Notes under the pieces: model-generated
Databases searched by the model: none
Seen by the model: only the letters and a program-made list of their open reading frames with translations
Told to the model about the DNA's origin: nothing
Assembly: GCF_004348315.1 (NCBI RefSeq)
Contig: NZ_SMKC01000023.1
Coordinates: 1-40,742, forward strand
Direction: 5' to 3'
DNA length: 40,742 bases
From: Streptomyces sp. 8K308
GTDB lineage: Bacteria; Actinomycetota; Actinomycetes; Streptomycetales; Streptomycetaceae
Position numbers and translations under genes: made by a program
Shown: positions 1 to 7,727 of the stretch, piece after piece
Position numbering within the stretch: the first letter of the stretch is position 1
How the letters are laid out: every line of letters begins with the position of its first letter

Positions 1-2
1 CC

Positions 3-965
3 ACCGCGTCGGACACGATGCAGCTGCGCACCGTCACGGGGCCCGTGCGGGAGCGGGCGGCCGACACGCCACCGCCGGCACCGCCCGCCGGCACCACGGA
101 CACCGTGCACCTGCGCGCCGTCCCGCGCCCCGGCACGCCACCGAAGGGACGGCCCCCGAGCAGGGACACGCGAGGCCGCCGCCGCAACGCCGTGATCGTG
201 GCGGGCGCGGTGGTGGGAACGGTGGCGACGGTGCTCGCGGTGACGCTCGGCCTGCTGGACACCGGCGACGGCCGACGTACCGATGCCGAGGGCGGTGCCT
301 CGCACTCCGAGGGCACGCCCGAGAACGGCTCAGGAGACGACTCGCCGGGACAGTCTGAGGAGGGCTCGGGCGGGGACCTGTCCAAGGGCCCGTCCGAGGG
401 CCCGACCGACGACTCCCCGGACGACGGTTTCTCGGACGACGACTCGTCCGACGGTCAGGGTGACACGTCCGGAGACTCCTCCGACGGCGGTTCGTCGTCC
501 GGCGGCTCGACCGACGGCACGTCGGGCGGCTCCTCGGGCGGCTCATCCGGTGGCTCCTCAGACGGCTCGTCGGGCGGCTCATCCAGCGGCTCGTCGGACG
601 GCTCATCCGGCGGCTCCTCGGGCGGCTCATCCGGCGGCTCCTCGGGCGGAGGCGGAGGCGGCGAGCCTCCCGAGGACGACGGACTGAACGGGCAGGTCAG
701 CGGAGACATGGTGGGCACCTGGGAGTCGAGCTCCGACCAGATCACCTATGACGGCAGCCGTTTCACGGGAGACATCCTCGGCTGCTCCTACGACTTCGTG
801 TTGGAGAGCGTCAGCGACGGCGGGCGCTCGGTGCACCTCGCCGGCTCGAACGGTTGCGGGGAGTGCGACGTCAACTTCTGGCTGGAGGGTGCGGACACCG
901 CCGGAATGAACGCGTTCGACCCCGTCGGCGGCACGATGAGCGCGACGATGTACCGGGCTTCCTGA
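3..965 (+). CDS. C-terminal part of a membrane-anchored protein, probably a Ser/Thr kinase (5' end outside window)
   Basis: The reading frame is open from the first bases, so the ATG at 18 is probably internal. Counting from it, residues 1-55 are Pro/Arg-rich, about 57-80 form one membrane segment, and about 90-215 are a low-complexity Gly/Ser/Asp stalk. The last 90 residues form a small domain with three cysteines beginning near an 'MVGTWESSS' stretch. The Pro-rich linker, arginine run, single membrane segment, acidic linker and small outer domain are the same architecture as the complete kinase at 16821-18413, so this is probably the tail of a paralogous kinase. No kinase motif is visible inside the window, so that is inference. 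The outer domain would face the outside and could sense a ligand or the cell wall. Confidence 0.6.
   Translation, partial: TASDTMQLRTVTGPVRERAADTPPPAPPAGTTDTVHLRAVPRPGTPPKGRPPSRDTRGRRRNAVIVAGAVVGTVATVLAVTLGLLDTGDGRRTDAEGGASHSEGTPENGSGDDSPGQSEEGSGGDLSKGPSEGPTDDSPDDGFSDDDSSDGQGDTSGDSSDGGSSSGGSTDGTSGGSSGGSSGGSSDGSSGGSSSGSSDGSSGGSSGGSSGGSSGGGGGGEPPEDDGLNGQVSGDMVGTWESSSDQITYDGSRFTGDILGCSYDFVLESVSDGGRSVHLAGSNGCGECDVNFWLEGADTAGMNAFDPVGGTMSATMYRAS
492..662 (+). repeat. Degenerate Gly-Gly-Ser-Ser coding repeat
   Basis: This stretch encodes roughly 13 consecutive four-residue units of the type SSGG/SSDG, ending in a glycine run. At DNA level the period is 12 bp with frequent third-position changes. 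It forms a flexible extracellular stalk between the membrane segment and the outer domain of the protein at 3-965. Confidence 0.8.
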
Positions 966-1052
966 CCCGGCCGTAGGTGTGCCTGCCGGCGCGGTCGTCC
1001 CACCGTTGCGCGCAGGGGTCGTCCAGGAAGCGTGTCGGACGCGCGCGCCGCG

Positions 1053-1398
1053 TCAGTTCGGGCTGGCGGTGGTCGACATCGGGTGGGCCGCGGGCGTGAG
1101 GAGGGTGCGGAGGTCGGTGACGCGGTAACCGTGGGCGGTGGTCGCGTCGAGGATCCGTGGCAGGGCCTGGGCGTCGATCACCTCGGTGCGGCCCTCGGGG
1201 TCCCCGGTGTGCATCTGCAGGATCATCCCGGACACAGGGCGTCCAGTGCCCCGCGTACCGCGTGGTCACGGTCATGCCGCCCTCGGCGCCCTGCCAGCCG
1301 TTGGTGTCGGTGGTGAACTCAATGTCCGCGTACCCCAGTTCGTTGACCTCGCTGATCTGGTCGGGCGTGGTCTCGCTGTAGGGAACCGGAAGACGACG
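1053..1398 (-). pseudogene. C-terminal remnant of a polysaccharide deacetylase (NodB-like)
   Basis: Read on the minus strand from about 1398, the translation gives an 'FRFPYSETTPDQ' stretch, then 'ELGYADIEFTTDTNGWQG', then after a frameshift near 1240 'GMILQMHTGDPEGR' and 'GYRVTDLRTLL'. These match the order of the last conserved blocks of NodB-type deacetylases: the arginine/proline block, the W/D block and the 'GxIxLxH' block. The N-terminal half with the metal-binding Asp and His residues is absent. The fragment is joined directly to the start of an unrelated alcohol dehydrogenase gene at about 1398. It cannot encode a working enzyme. Confidence 0.6.
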
Positions 1399-1592
1399 GC
1401 CTCACGCCCGGGAATCGCGGGCGGGTCCACGGGGAGCACCTCGCGCACCGCACGCACCTTCCAGTCGACGGAATTGACGCCGGCCGCCGCGACGCGGACG
1501 CGGATCTCGCCGGGTCCGGGACGGGGGTCCGGCACCTGCTCGACCACGAGGGTCTCCACACCGCCGTACTCCTGATACCGGACTGCGCGCAT
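1399..1592 (-). pseudogene. N-terminal remnant of a zinc-type alcohol dehydrogenase / quinone oxidoreductase
   Basis: The ATG at 1592 opens a frame beginning MRAVRYQEYGG, with 'PRPGPGEIRVRVAAAGVNSVDWKVR' and 'PAIPGREA'. This is the standard N-terminal block of the medium-chain dehydrogenase/quinone reductase family. The match stops after about 65 residues, just before the region that would bind NADP, and continues in frame for a few codons into deacetylase sequence. A MerR-type promoter sits upstream at 1676-1706, and a MerR gene is divergently placed. The original unit was therefore probably an inducible oxidoreductase with its own regulator, later truncated by deletion. Confidence 0.7.
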
Positions 1593-1675
1593 GACGTTCT
1601 GCCTTTCCACGCGGCCTGAACCGGCCGTTCGTGAGATCGGTGGGGTGAATGTTCGGCGAGCGCCGAGGCCCACTG

Positions 1676-1706
1676 CGCTAAAAGCTGACGTTGGCGTCAG
1701 GTGCAA
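1676..1706 (-). promoter_or_regulatory. MerR-type promoter with operator inside a 19-bp spacer
   Basis: On the minus strand TTGCAC (1701-1706) is followed by a 19-bp spacer and then TTAGCG (1676-1681). The spacer contains a perfect palindrome, CTGACG-TTGG-CGTCAG, at 1685-1700. A long spacer with the operator between the two hexamers is the hallmark of MerR-activated promoters. It lies between the dehydrogenase remnant and the MerR pseudogene. The same -10 sequence and spacing occur at 25376-25406, before the intact MFS gene. Confidence 0.6.
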
Positions 1707-1738
1707 GTTGGGCGGGCCGCCCGGACAGAGGAGGACCG

Positions 1739-2100
1739 GTGCGCATCGGTGAGGTCGCCGAGAAGGCGGGAGCGAGCGTCCGGGCGCTGCGCCACTACGA
1801 GGAACAGGATCTGCTCCACGCCTTCCGCCCGGCGGCCAGCGCCATTACCCCGACACCGCCGTCGGCCGAGTCCGACTGATCTAACAGCTGTATGCCGCGG
1901 GCCTCCCGAGCAGAGTGGTCCGCCAGGTGCTGCCGTGTGTGGGCTCGGGTGAAGCGCCCCCGGCGCTCCTGGACCAGCTGGTGGCCGAGCGCCTCCGCAT
2001 CGACCAGCGGATCACCGACCTGCTCGCTGTGCACGACCGGCTCGACGACGTGATCACCATCCCGCGGAACCCTGGTTCCGACTGCTCTCACCTGCGGTGA
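1739..2100 (+). pseudogene. MerR-family regulator, inactivated
   Basis: A GTG at 1739 follows a GAGGA ribosome site and opens VRIGEVAEKAGASVRALRHYEEQ, a classic MerR helix-turn-helix. Near 1840-1850 the frame shifts; the continuation 'GQRHYPDTAVGRVRLI' is in another frame. It is then cut by an in-frame TAA in 'LI*QLYAAG', and the last part runs to the TGA at 2098-2100 ('DQLVAERLRIDQRITDLLAVHDRLDDVI'), the coiled-coil dimer helix of the family. At least one frameshift and one nonsense codon make a full protein impossible. It would have controlled the divergent oxidoreductase through the palindrome at 1685-1700. Confidence 0.8.
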
Positions 2101-2310
2101 GGACTACTGCCGCAACGAGGAAGGCTTCGTGGACGGCGTCGCGCCACCGGTGAGTGTGGCCCCGGAGCCAACGCCACCCGAGCACGCTTCGCGGACCTGC
2201 CGCAACTGCAACGGATCCATGAACCCGATGCGCCGACATTGAGCCAACGCCGCGACTGCGCGGCGCGGAACGTTTCGCCGCCGTTTCAGCGGGTAATGTG
2301 TCAGCAAAAT

Positions 2311-2324
2311 TGGGAGCGCTCCCA
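2311..2324. promoter_or_regulatory. CebR-type operator
   Basis: TGGGAGCGCTCCCA is a perfect 14-bp palindrome that equals the CebR box of Streptomyces, where the LacI-family repressor CebR is released by cellobiose/cello-oligosaccharides. It lies 48 bp before the LPMO start at 2373. This predicts cello-oligosaccharide induction of that gene. Confidence 0.85.
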
Positions 2325-2372
2325 CTCCGGATCTCCACCCCACACACCTTCCGGAAGACGGAGAACGCACAC

Positions 2373-3053
2373 ATGCAGACACACACACCCGCCCAGCCCC
2401 GCAGATGGACGCTGCGAGTCCTGGCACCGCTCCTCGCAGCGATGCTCGGCCTGTTGCTGTTCCCGTGGGCCAACACCGCCCAGGCGCACGGCTCGGTCAT
2501 CTCACCGGCATCCCGCAGCTACGGCTGCTGGGAGCGCTGGGGTAACGACCACCTGAACCCGGCCATGCAGCAGCAGGAACCCATGTGTTGGCAGGCGTTC
2601 CAGAGGAACCCGAACACCATGTGGAACTGGATGAGCCTGTTCCGGGAGAACCTCCGGGGCCAGTTCCAGCAGAACATCTCGAACGGGAACCTGTGCAGCG
2701 CCGGTGACGCCCAGGGCGGCCTGGCCAGCTCGCTCGACGAGGTGGGCGCCTGGCGGACGACGAACGTCCGCAACACCTTCACCATCGACCTGTACGACCA
2801 GGCCAGCCACGGCGCCGACTACATCCAGGTCTACGTGACCCAGCAGGGATACGACCCCACCCGCGAGCCGCTGGGCTGGGACGACCTGGAACTGGTGAGG
2901 CAGACCGGCAGCTACCCCAACCAGCAGCACTACGTCATCAACAACGTGAATGCCCCGGGACGCACCGGACACCACGTGGTCTACACGATCTGGCAGGCCT
3001 CGCACCTGGACCAGACCTACTTCATCTGCTCCGACGTCAACTTCACGTCGTGA
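2373..3053 (+). CDS. Secreted AA10 lytic polysaccharide monooxygenase
   Basis: A copper-dependent oxidase that breaks glycosidic bonds in crystalline chitin or cellulose outside the cell. The start ATG at 2373 follows a GGAG site. Residues 1-38 are a signal peptide (RR near the N-terminus, a hydrophobic core, then AQA), so cleavage exposes His39 as the mature first residue (HGSVISPASR). The second histidine-brace residue is probably His146 in 'DQASHGADY'. The 226-residue length fits a single catalytic domain with no carbohydrate-binding module. Four or more cysteines can form disulphides. The exact CebR box upstream points to the cellulose regulon, while the substrate (chitin or cellulose) cannot be read safely from sequence. 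A strong hairpin at 3096-3128 ends the unit, so it is monocistronic. Confidence 0.9.
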   Translation: MQTHTPAQPRRWTLRVLAPLLAAMLGLLLFPWANTAQAHGSVISPASRSYGCWERWGNDHLNPAMQQQEPMCWQAFQRNPNTMWNWMSLFRENLRGQFQQNISNGNLCSAGDAQGGLASSLDEVGAWRTTNVRNTFTIDLYDQASHGADYIQVYVTQQGYDPTREPLGWDDLELVRQTGSYPNQQHYVINNVNAPGRTGHHVVYTIWQASHLDQTYFICSDVNFTS

Positions 3054-3095
3054 GACACGGAGCTTGACGGTCCGGCATCCGGGAGATTGACCCGG

Positions 3096-3128
3096 GGGCG
3101 GCCCGCCGACGGCTGCGGCGGGCCGCCC
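3096..3128 (+). terminator. Strong hairpin after the LPMO gene
   Basis: A perfect 13-bp inverted repeat (GGGCGGCCCGCCG ... CGGCGGGCCGCCC) with a 7-nt loop lies 42 bp after the LPMO stop codon. There is no T-run, as is usual for actinomycete terminators. Confidence 0.75.
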
Positions 3129-3129
3129 G

Positions 3130-3830
3130 TGTCCTGCCATCCCTGGTGGACGGGCCGCTCCGCGGTGCCGGTGGAGGCTTCAACCGATGGCCTCCCTCTT
3201 CCGTCGCCTGAAGGCGCTCCGCCATCTCCTCGGCGGCCATGGCCAACCGCAATCCCTCCTCCCTGGCGCACTGCTCCGGTTCCTCGCGCTCGGCTGCATC
3301 CTGTGCGATGACCAGTTCGGCCTCTAGCTCGTCGCAACGCCGCTGAGCGGCAACCCGCACGCTCCGCCTCCCGGAGCGCTTCCTCCGGTCCGCGGATCTC
3401 CTCCCGCAGGCGGGCGCACTGCTCCGCAAGCCAGTTGGACTTCGAGTGGTGAAGCGCCGTTGATGCCCGGCGAGGGCGGTCTTCAGCTCCCGAGTTCAAG
3501 TTCCGCTTCCTCCCGTCGCAGACTGCGTCCTCCAAGCGATCGCTGGCCATCTGTTCCCGGTAGCGAGCCGGAGACTTGGCGAGCCGTGCCTCGCGGTGGC
3601 CCCGTCTCATGCAGCAGGACACCGCCCGCCTGCCCTGCACGGACGCGTGTGCCCGCCCACCCGCCGCTTCGACCGCTTCGAGATCCCGGCTGCCGGTCAG
3701 CAGTTGCATCGACACGTTCGCCTGTCCGGCCGAGGTCGCCGCTACCGACACACCGTGCTCATAGCCCCCGTGGCCGCCGCGTACGTCGACCGGCTCCCCA
3801 CCATCCATCTTCCGCAGACAACGACGGCCA
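3130..3830 (-). pseudogene. Unrecognised degraded gene with coiled-coil character
   Basis: No intact gene is credible in these 700 bp. On the minus strand two overlapping frames show Glu/Arg/Ala-rich helical text: 'KSNWLAEQCARLREEI' and 'EEALREAERA' in one, then 'RCDELEAELVIAQDAAERE' and 'MAAEEMAERLQATEE' in the other. The order and continuity suggest one coiled-coil protein broken by a frameshift near 3340. I do not recognise the family. The fragment ends at the left end of the transposon at 3839, which may have interrupted it. Confidence 0.35.
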
Positions 3831-3838
3831 GTTGGAGC
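3831..3838. repeat. Left target-site duplication of the 6.9-kb transposon
   Basis: GTTGGAGC directly precedes the GGCTCT terminus at 3839. Its partner GTTGGAGT at 10759-10766 directly follows the opposite terminus. Seven of eight bases match in direct orientation, and 8 bp is the usual duplication length for ISL3-family insertions. Confidence 0.65.
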
Positions 3839-3891
3839 GGCTCTGATCAACATATCGGGATGACCGAGCGTGACGGCTCACGGAGTGAGCA
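3839..3891. repeat. Left 53-bp terminal inverted repeat
   Basis: The sequence starts GGCTCTGATCAACAT and ends ACGGAGTGAGCA. Against the reverse complement of 10706-10758 there are four mismatches, at repeat positions 16, 22, 24 and 25. Identity stops abruptly after position 53. The inner part contains a small hairpin (CTCAC GGA GTGAG) and includes the transposase stop codon, so it may also act as a transcription barrier. Confidence 0.85.
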
Positions 3892-5461
3892 GGATGCGGC
3901 GTCGGAGGAGGTCGAAGCTGGCTCGTCCGTAGCCTTGGCGTTTGAGAAATTTGACCCGATTCACGTGGCCCTCCACCATGCCGCTGGAGTAGGGCAGGGT
4001 CAGGCCGGCGGTCACGGCGTCGAAGTCCTTGTTGAGGTTGCGAGCGAAGCCGTGCAGGGGTGGCAGTTCACTGCCCTCGGCCGCCTTGATCCACCGCGGC
4101 AGCAGGTGGCCGTCGAGATGCTTCATCATCCTGGCGAAGCCCTGTATGTGCATGCGGAGATCGGCGAGTTCGGGGCAACGGGTCAGAATACGCTTGAGTC
4201 TGAGCCGTGGGCCGGAGGTGAGGTCGTCGGGGTGGCGGGTGAGCCAGCCGACGACCTGTCGGACGGTGGGTGCATCGGACTGCTTGGGTATCGGGGCCTC
4301 GGCGGATCGCAGGGGTTCCAGCCAGCGTCGGACGCTGCGGCTGCTGCCGCGGTAGCCGCGTTGCTGGAGCTCGCGGAACAGTCGTCCGCTGTCGGTGCAG
4401 CCCTCCTGCCAGCGCATGGTGAGGTACTCGGCCCAGGGTTGCAGCATCCGCCGACGCTGGAGTGGTGGCGCCAGCAGTTCCTCGACGGTGGCCGCGTGGG
4501 CGTACTTGCGGACCGTCTTGCGGTCCATGCGCAGCGCCTTCGCGATCACCTGGATGGTGACGCCCTTGTCGTACATCTCGTGCACCGCCGCGAAGTGGCG
4601 GCGGGTGTTCGCCGCCCGCTTGCCCTCGATCCCCGGTGACCCGGTGGGCGGCTCCATCACCTCGCCCTGGGCCTCATCCTCGGGTGAGGTGAGACAGCGG
4701 CGGTGGGCGACGACGCACTTCTCGACTGTTTTGCACAGGTTGAGCCAGAGGTGGAAGCGGTCCGCGATCTGGATCGCGTGGGGAGCGGCGGTGCGGACAG
4801 CCTCCGCGTAGGCGCTGGCCCGGTCCCGGCAGACGATCTCCGCTCCCGGATGCTGCTTCAGCCAGGCGGTGAAAGTCTCTGCGGTGCGGTCCGGCAGCAC
4901 GTCCACGGGACGGCCGGTCTCGATGTCGATGAGCACGGTGCCGTAGACGTGGCCCCGCTTGAGGGCGAAGTCGTCCACGCCCAGCACCCTGGGACACTTC
5001 TCCGGTGGCTCGGCCGTCAGGGCCCGTACGCGGCGCAGCAGCGTGTTCGGGCTGACCGTGCAGTGAAGCATGTCCGCCAGACGGGCGCCGGCCCGCCCGG
5101 CCAGAACGCGGCCGATCGCTACCAGCATCGTCTCCTGGAGCTGGCTTCGCCGGCCATAGCGGAAGGTCAGTCCCGTGACCTGCTCGGCAAAGGTCCGGCG
5201 CGGGCACGCCGACGCCTCGCACCGGAACCGGCGAACCGCCAGGCGTATCATCACTGGCCGCCCGCCGACTGCGACATCGGCGAGCTGACGGCGGTAACGG
5301 TCGTGGACACGTCGCGAGTTCGTCCCGCACCCCGGGCACCGCGCGGCTTCCGCCACAGCCGAGGCGGTAATCCGCACTCCAGAGCCGACGACTTGGACAT
5401 CTTCGATGGCGACGGCCGCCAGATGCGGCAGCAGCACGTCACGTATCTGATCACGCAGCAC
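3878..5461 (-). CDS. ISL3-family transposase
   Basis: This 527-residue DDE transposase catalyses cut and strand transfer at the element ends. The N-terminal zinc-binding domain shows C42-x2-C45 (CPGC) and C81-x4-C86. A helix-turn-helix stretch follows, and then the ISL3 DDE catalytic domain: Asp in 'VLGVDDFALKRGH', Asp in 'VCRDRASAYAEA', and Glu in the C-terminal 'SSGMVEGHVNRVK'. Length and all motifs are complete, with no frameshift, so it is probably active. The GTG at 5461 is the first start and has only a weak ribosome site. The stop lies inside the left terminal repeat. The fragments at 14653-15062 and 33858-34450 belong to the same family but are clearly different elements. Confidence 0.92.
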   Translation of the reverse strand: MLRDQIRDVLLPHLAAVAIEDVQVVGSGVRITASAVAEAARCPGCGTNSRRVHDRYRRQLADVAVGGRPVMIRLAVRRFRCEASACPRRTFAEQVTGLTFRYGRRSQLQETMLVAIGRVLAGRAGARLADMLHCTVSPNTLLRRVRALTAEPPEKCPRVLGVDDFALKRGHVYGTVLIDIETGRPVDVLPDRTAETFTAWLKQHPGAEIVCRDRASAYAEAVRTAAPHAIQIADRFHLWLNLCKTVEKCVVAHRRCLTSPEDEAQGEVMEPPTGSPGIEGKRAANTRRHFAAVHEMYDKGVTIQVIAKALRMDRKTVRKYAHAATVEELLAPPLQRRRMLQPWAEYLTMRWQEGCTDSGRLFRELQQRGYRGSSRSVRRWLEPLRSAEAPIPKQSDAPTVRQVVGWLTRHPDDLTSGPRLRLKRILTRCPELADLRMHIQGFARMMKHLDGHLLPRWIKAAEGSELPPLHGFARNLNKDFDAVTAGLTLPYSSGMVEGHVNRVKFLKRQGYGRASFDLLRRRILLTP

Positions 5462-5543
5462 ACCCGCTTAAAGATCAATCTGGCGGGCGGGGCACGCTGC
5501 TCGAGATCTTGACATCGCGGTCTGTCGCCGTCCTTGATCTTGT

Positions 5544-6155
5544 TCAGGAGTGTGCGGTGGCTTTGCGGTGGTGGGAGGCGCGGGCCTTGGCGCGGTTCCC
5601 GCAAGTCTCCATGGAGCACCAGGTCCTGCGCCGGTTGCGGGAGTGGTCGTAGAAGGCCCAACGGCAGCTCGGTTCGCGGCATGCCTTGAGCCGGGTCCAC
5701 GTACCGGCCGCAACGGCGTCGGCGACGATGGCCAGGAGCGTGGCCAGTGCGGCGTCCGCCGATGCTCGGGTGCAGGGCACCAGCCTGGGCGGACGGGTGG
5801 TGGTGTCCAGCATCACCGGGAGATCACGGGCTACTTGGGCCAGTGCGGTCCGAGCCTCGGGATTAAGGCCGTCCGGCCGCGGGCTGGAGACGGGCTTTGC
5901 GTTGTTGTCGGCGATCAGTGCGCGCAGTCCCTCGCGCACCGCCTCGGCCCGGTCGCGTTCGGCGGCGCTGACCGAGACGTCGTCGGGCAGGAGTTCGCGC
6001 GCGTGCAGCCAGTCGGCCAACCGCGGTGGTGTGCCGATGTCGTCGCCGTCCCGGCGACGGGTGTTGATGAACTCCTCGATCCGGCGCAGCGGCATGGGGG
6101 CGAGGCCGGCGGAGTCGTCGTCCGGCTGAGCGCCGGCAGCAGGGTCATGGGCCAC
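5544..6155 (-). CDS. CGNR zinc-finger transcriptional regulator
   Basis: The C-terminal 45 residues carry the CGNR zinc finger: 'CREPSCRWAFYDHSRN' followed by 'WCSMETCGNRAKA', with four cysteines placed C-x4-C and C-x4-C. The N-terminal part resembles the ABATE domain that usually precedes it ('EEFINTRR', 'PRLADWL'). Such proteins are thought to be stress- or ligand-responsive regulators. The gene diverges from the VOC gene, and the intergenic region carries a palindromic site, so it probably controls its neighbour. The start is uncertain: GTG 6155 is chosen, TTG 6182 or ATG 6095 are possible, and none has a clear ribosome site. It is a passenger of the ISL3-bounded element. Confidence 0.8.
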   Translation of the reverse strand: MAHDPAAGAQPDDDSAGLAPMPLRRIEEFINTRRRDGDDIGTPPRLADWLHARELLPDDVSVSAAERDRAEAVREGLRALIADNNAKPVSSPRPDGLNPEARTALAQVARDLPVMLDTTTRPPRLVPCTRASADAALATLLAIVADAVAAGTWTRLKACREPSCRWAFYDHSRNRRRTWCSMETCGNRAKARASHHRKATAHS

Positions 6156-6175
6156 CCCTCGACTGTAACCGGCTA

Positions 6176-6224
6176 TTGACAATGGCCGGTGTATCTAACT
6201 AGCGTATCGCTTACATTGGTTAGA
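6176..6224 (+). promoter_or_regulatory. Promoter and candidate operator of the VOC-SRPBCC unit
   Basis: TTGACA at 6176-6181 is a perfect -35; TAGCGT at 6200-6205 is a possible -10 with an 18-bp spacer. Around the -10 lies TCTAAC (6194-6199), mirrored by GTTAGA (6219-6224), with AGCG-TAT-CGCT between them. A nested palindrome over a promoter, next to a divergent regulator gene, suggests repression by the CGNR protein. The region is also noticeably AT-rich compared with its surroundings. Confidence 0.5.
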
Positions 6225-6239
6225 TTCTGGGAGACTGCA

Positions 6240-6581
6240 TTGCGTATCGGCATCGGTAATATCTGTATCGACACGGATGACCTGGCGGGCGGCATCGCCT
6301 TCTGGAAGGCGGTCACCGGGTACGAGGTCGCGTCCTCGGACGACAGCACCGCCTATCTGGAAGACCCGGCCAAGCGCGGCGTGGGCCTGTCGCTTCAGAT
6401 CGTCCCCGAGCCCAAGGTAGGCAAGAACCGGCTGCATCTGGACCTATTCACCGATGACCTGACTGGCGAGGTCGACCGGATTCGGGCGCTGGGCGCCACC
6501 GAGGTGCAGCGGTTCGACGAAGACGGCTGGGTCGTGCTGGCCGACACTGACGGCAACCAGTTCTGCGTCGTCGCCGCGTAG
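6240..6581 (+). CDS. VOC-superfamily (glyoxalase/bleomycin-resistance-type) protein
   Basis: This 113-residue protein contains one vicinal-oxygen-chelate fold: 'IGNICIDTDDLAGGIAFWKAVTGYEV' at the start, 'HLDLFTDDLTGEVDRIRALGATEV' in the middle, and 'VVLADTDGNQFCVV' at the end. This pattern is typical of dimeric glyoxalase I, bleomycin-resistance and dioxygenase relatives. The exact substrate cannot be assigned; a role in binding or detoxifying a small molecule is likely. TTG at 6240 is chosen because a GGGAG ribosome site sits 6-7 bases upstream and the family similarity begins there. The GTG at 6189 lies inside the promoter. It is followed 72 bp later by the SRPBCC gene, probably in one transcript. 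Confidence 0.82.
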   Translation: MRIGIGNICIDTDDLAGGIAFWKAVTGYEVASSDDSTAYLEDPAKRGVGLSLQIVPEPKVGKNRLHLDLFTDDLTGEVDRIRALGATEVQRFDEDGWVVLADTDGNQFCVVAA

Positions 6582-6653
6582 GGCGAACCGGTCCGGTCCG
6601 GCACCGGATGGCAGATTTCTCCACGCAAGAGTCGATCGCAACAGGAGACAGGT

Positions 6654-7073
6654 ATGGCTTCCGTGCTCAAGGAGATCCTCATCGAGGCCGATCCCTCGGA
6701 CGTATGGGCGGTTATCGGCGAATTCGCCAGTGCGCCCCTCCGGATGGCGCCGGGCTTCGTGACCGCCACCCGGCTTGATGAGCCGACGGTCAGGGTCGTC
6801 ACCTTCGCCGATGGAACCGTGGCACGCGAGCGGCTGGTCGCATTGGACAACGAGGCACGCCGACTGGCGTACTCCGTCGTCGGCGACACCCTGCGGCCCA
6901 CGCATAACAATGCGTCCATGCAGGTCTTCGCTCATGGCGCAGGCCACAGCCGCTTCGTGTGGATCCACGACGTGCAACCTGACGATCTCGCCACCTCGAT
7001 AGCTGCCGCGATGGATCACGGACTCGGCCTGTTCAAACACACACTGGAGACCGGGGTTAGGAGCTCCAGGTAA
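6654..7073 (+). CDS. SRPBCC-fold small-molecule-binding protein
   Basis: The 139-residue product has the START/Bet v 1-like polyketide cyclase pattern: 'VLKEILIEADPSDVWAVIGEF' at the start, alternating beta strands ('TVRVVTFADGTVARERLVALD'), 'SRFVWIHDVQPDD', and a long C-terminal helix with 'AAAMDHGLGLFKHTLE'. Such proteins bind hydrophobic ligands in a deep cavity, and some are cyclases or dehydratases. No catalytic assignment is safe. An AGGAG ribosome site precedes ATG 6654. It lies just downstream of the VOC gene in the same direction, so the two may act on the same compound. Both are passengers of the putative transposon. Confidence 0.82.
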   Translation: MASVLKEILIEADPSDVWAVIGEFASAPLRMAPGFVTATRLDEPTVRVVTFADGTVARERLVALDNEARRLAYSVVGDTLRPTHNNASMQVFAHGAGHSRFVWIHDVQPDDLATSIAAAMDHGLGLFKHTLETGVRSSR

Positions 7074-7135
7074 CCGGACGCCAGCAGCGCCCGCGATGCA
7101 TCCTGAAACTCCCGGAAGGTCGGCCCGGAACACCG

Positions 7136-7700
7136 CTAGACCGCCAGAACCTTGGTCACGACGAGGGCAAGCTGATGATCGCTACGCACCGGACGACTTG
7201 TCTGCCTCCGTCGTGACCGCTGGCCTGACCTTGCCCTTAGCGCTCCATCTCCCGTTGTGTCGGGGTGTGCAGGGCTTGGTCTTCTGGTGACGGGTTTGGT
7301 TACCCACGATGCGGGCGAAGCCGCCGGATTGGTAGCAGGCGCCGAGTAGCCGTAGCCGCGTCTCGCGCCTGCGGTCTTGGCACGGTCGACGGCTCGCTCT
7401 GCGTCGCTGTCGCGGCCGTGGATACGCCAGCCACCGCCATCGGGGATCCGGCCGACCTTCTTCATGTCGAGGTGGGCCATGGGGCCGGGCCAGCGGGCGA
7501 TGATCGTGCGCGGCTTGCGGTTGTTCTCGCCGTTTGCGTCAAGGAATCGTCGCTTGCTCAGTCCCACAAGCGTGAGGTGTCTGGTGACGGTGCGGCGGTT
7601 GATCACGTAGCAGAGGGCGGCCAGCTCGTCGGTGATCCGTTGGTTGGAATGGGTCCCTGCGGCCCCCTCGCGCCGAGCGCGTCAGGGTCTCCGGTGAGTT
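7136..7700 (-). pseudogene. IS481-family transposase remnant
   Basis: The minus-strand reading shows 'RITDELAALCYVINRRTVTRHLTLVGLSKRRF', 'PGPMAHLDMKKVGRIPDGGGWR' and 'AVDRAKTAGARRGYGY', followed after a gap by 'HQKTKPCTPRHNGRW' in another frame. These are IS481 blocks in the right order. The first catalytic Asp (in HLDMKK) survives, but the middle of the catalytic domain is deleted and frames are broken. The insertion lies between the SRPBCC and hydrolase genes and is dead. Confidence 0.8.
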
Positions 7701-7727
7701 CGGTCGGCACCGGTCCGTCCAGGGCTA

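Noticed and set aside
492..662. Short direct repeats considered as a CRISPR or iteron array
   Set aside because: The period is 12 bp in a coding frame giving Gly-Gly-Ser-Ser; there are no spacers.
3596..4639. Long plus-strand frame over the transposase
   Set aside because: It is the shadow of the intact ISL3 transposase and has no recognisable motif.
5462..5543. Internal second end of the ISL3 element
   Set aside because: No match to GGCTCTGATCAACAT or its complement is visible here, so the element cannot be closed at this point.
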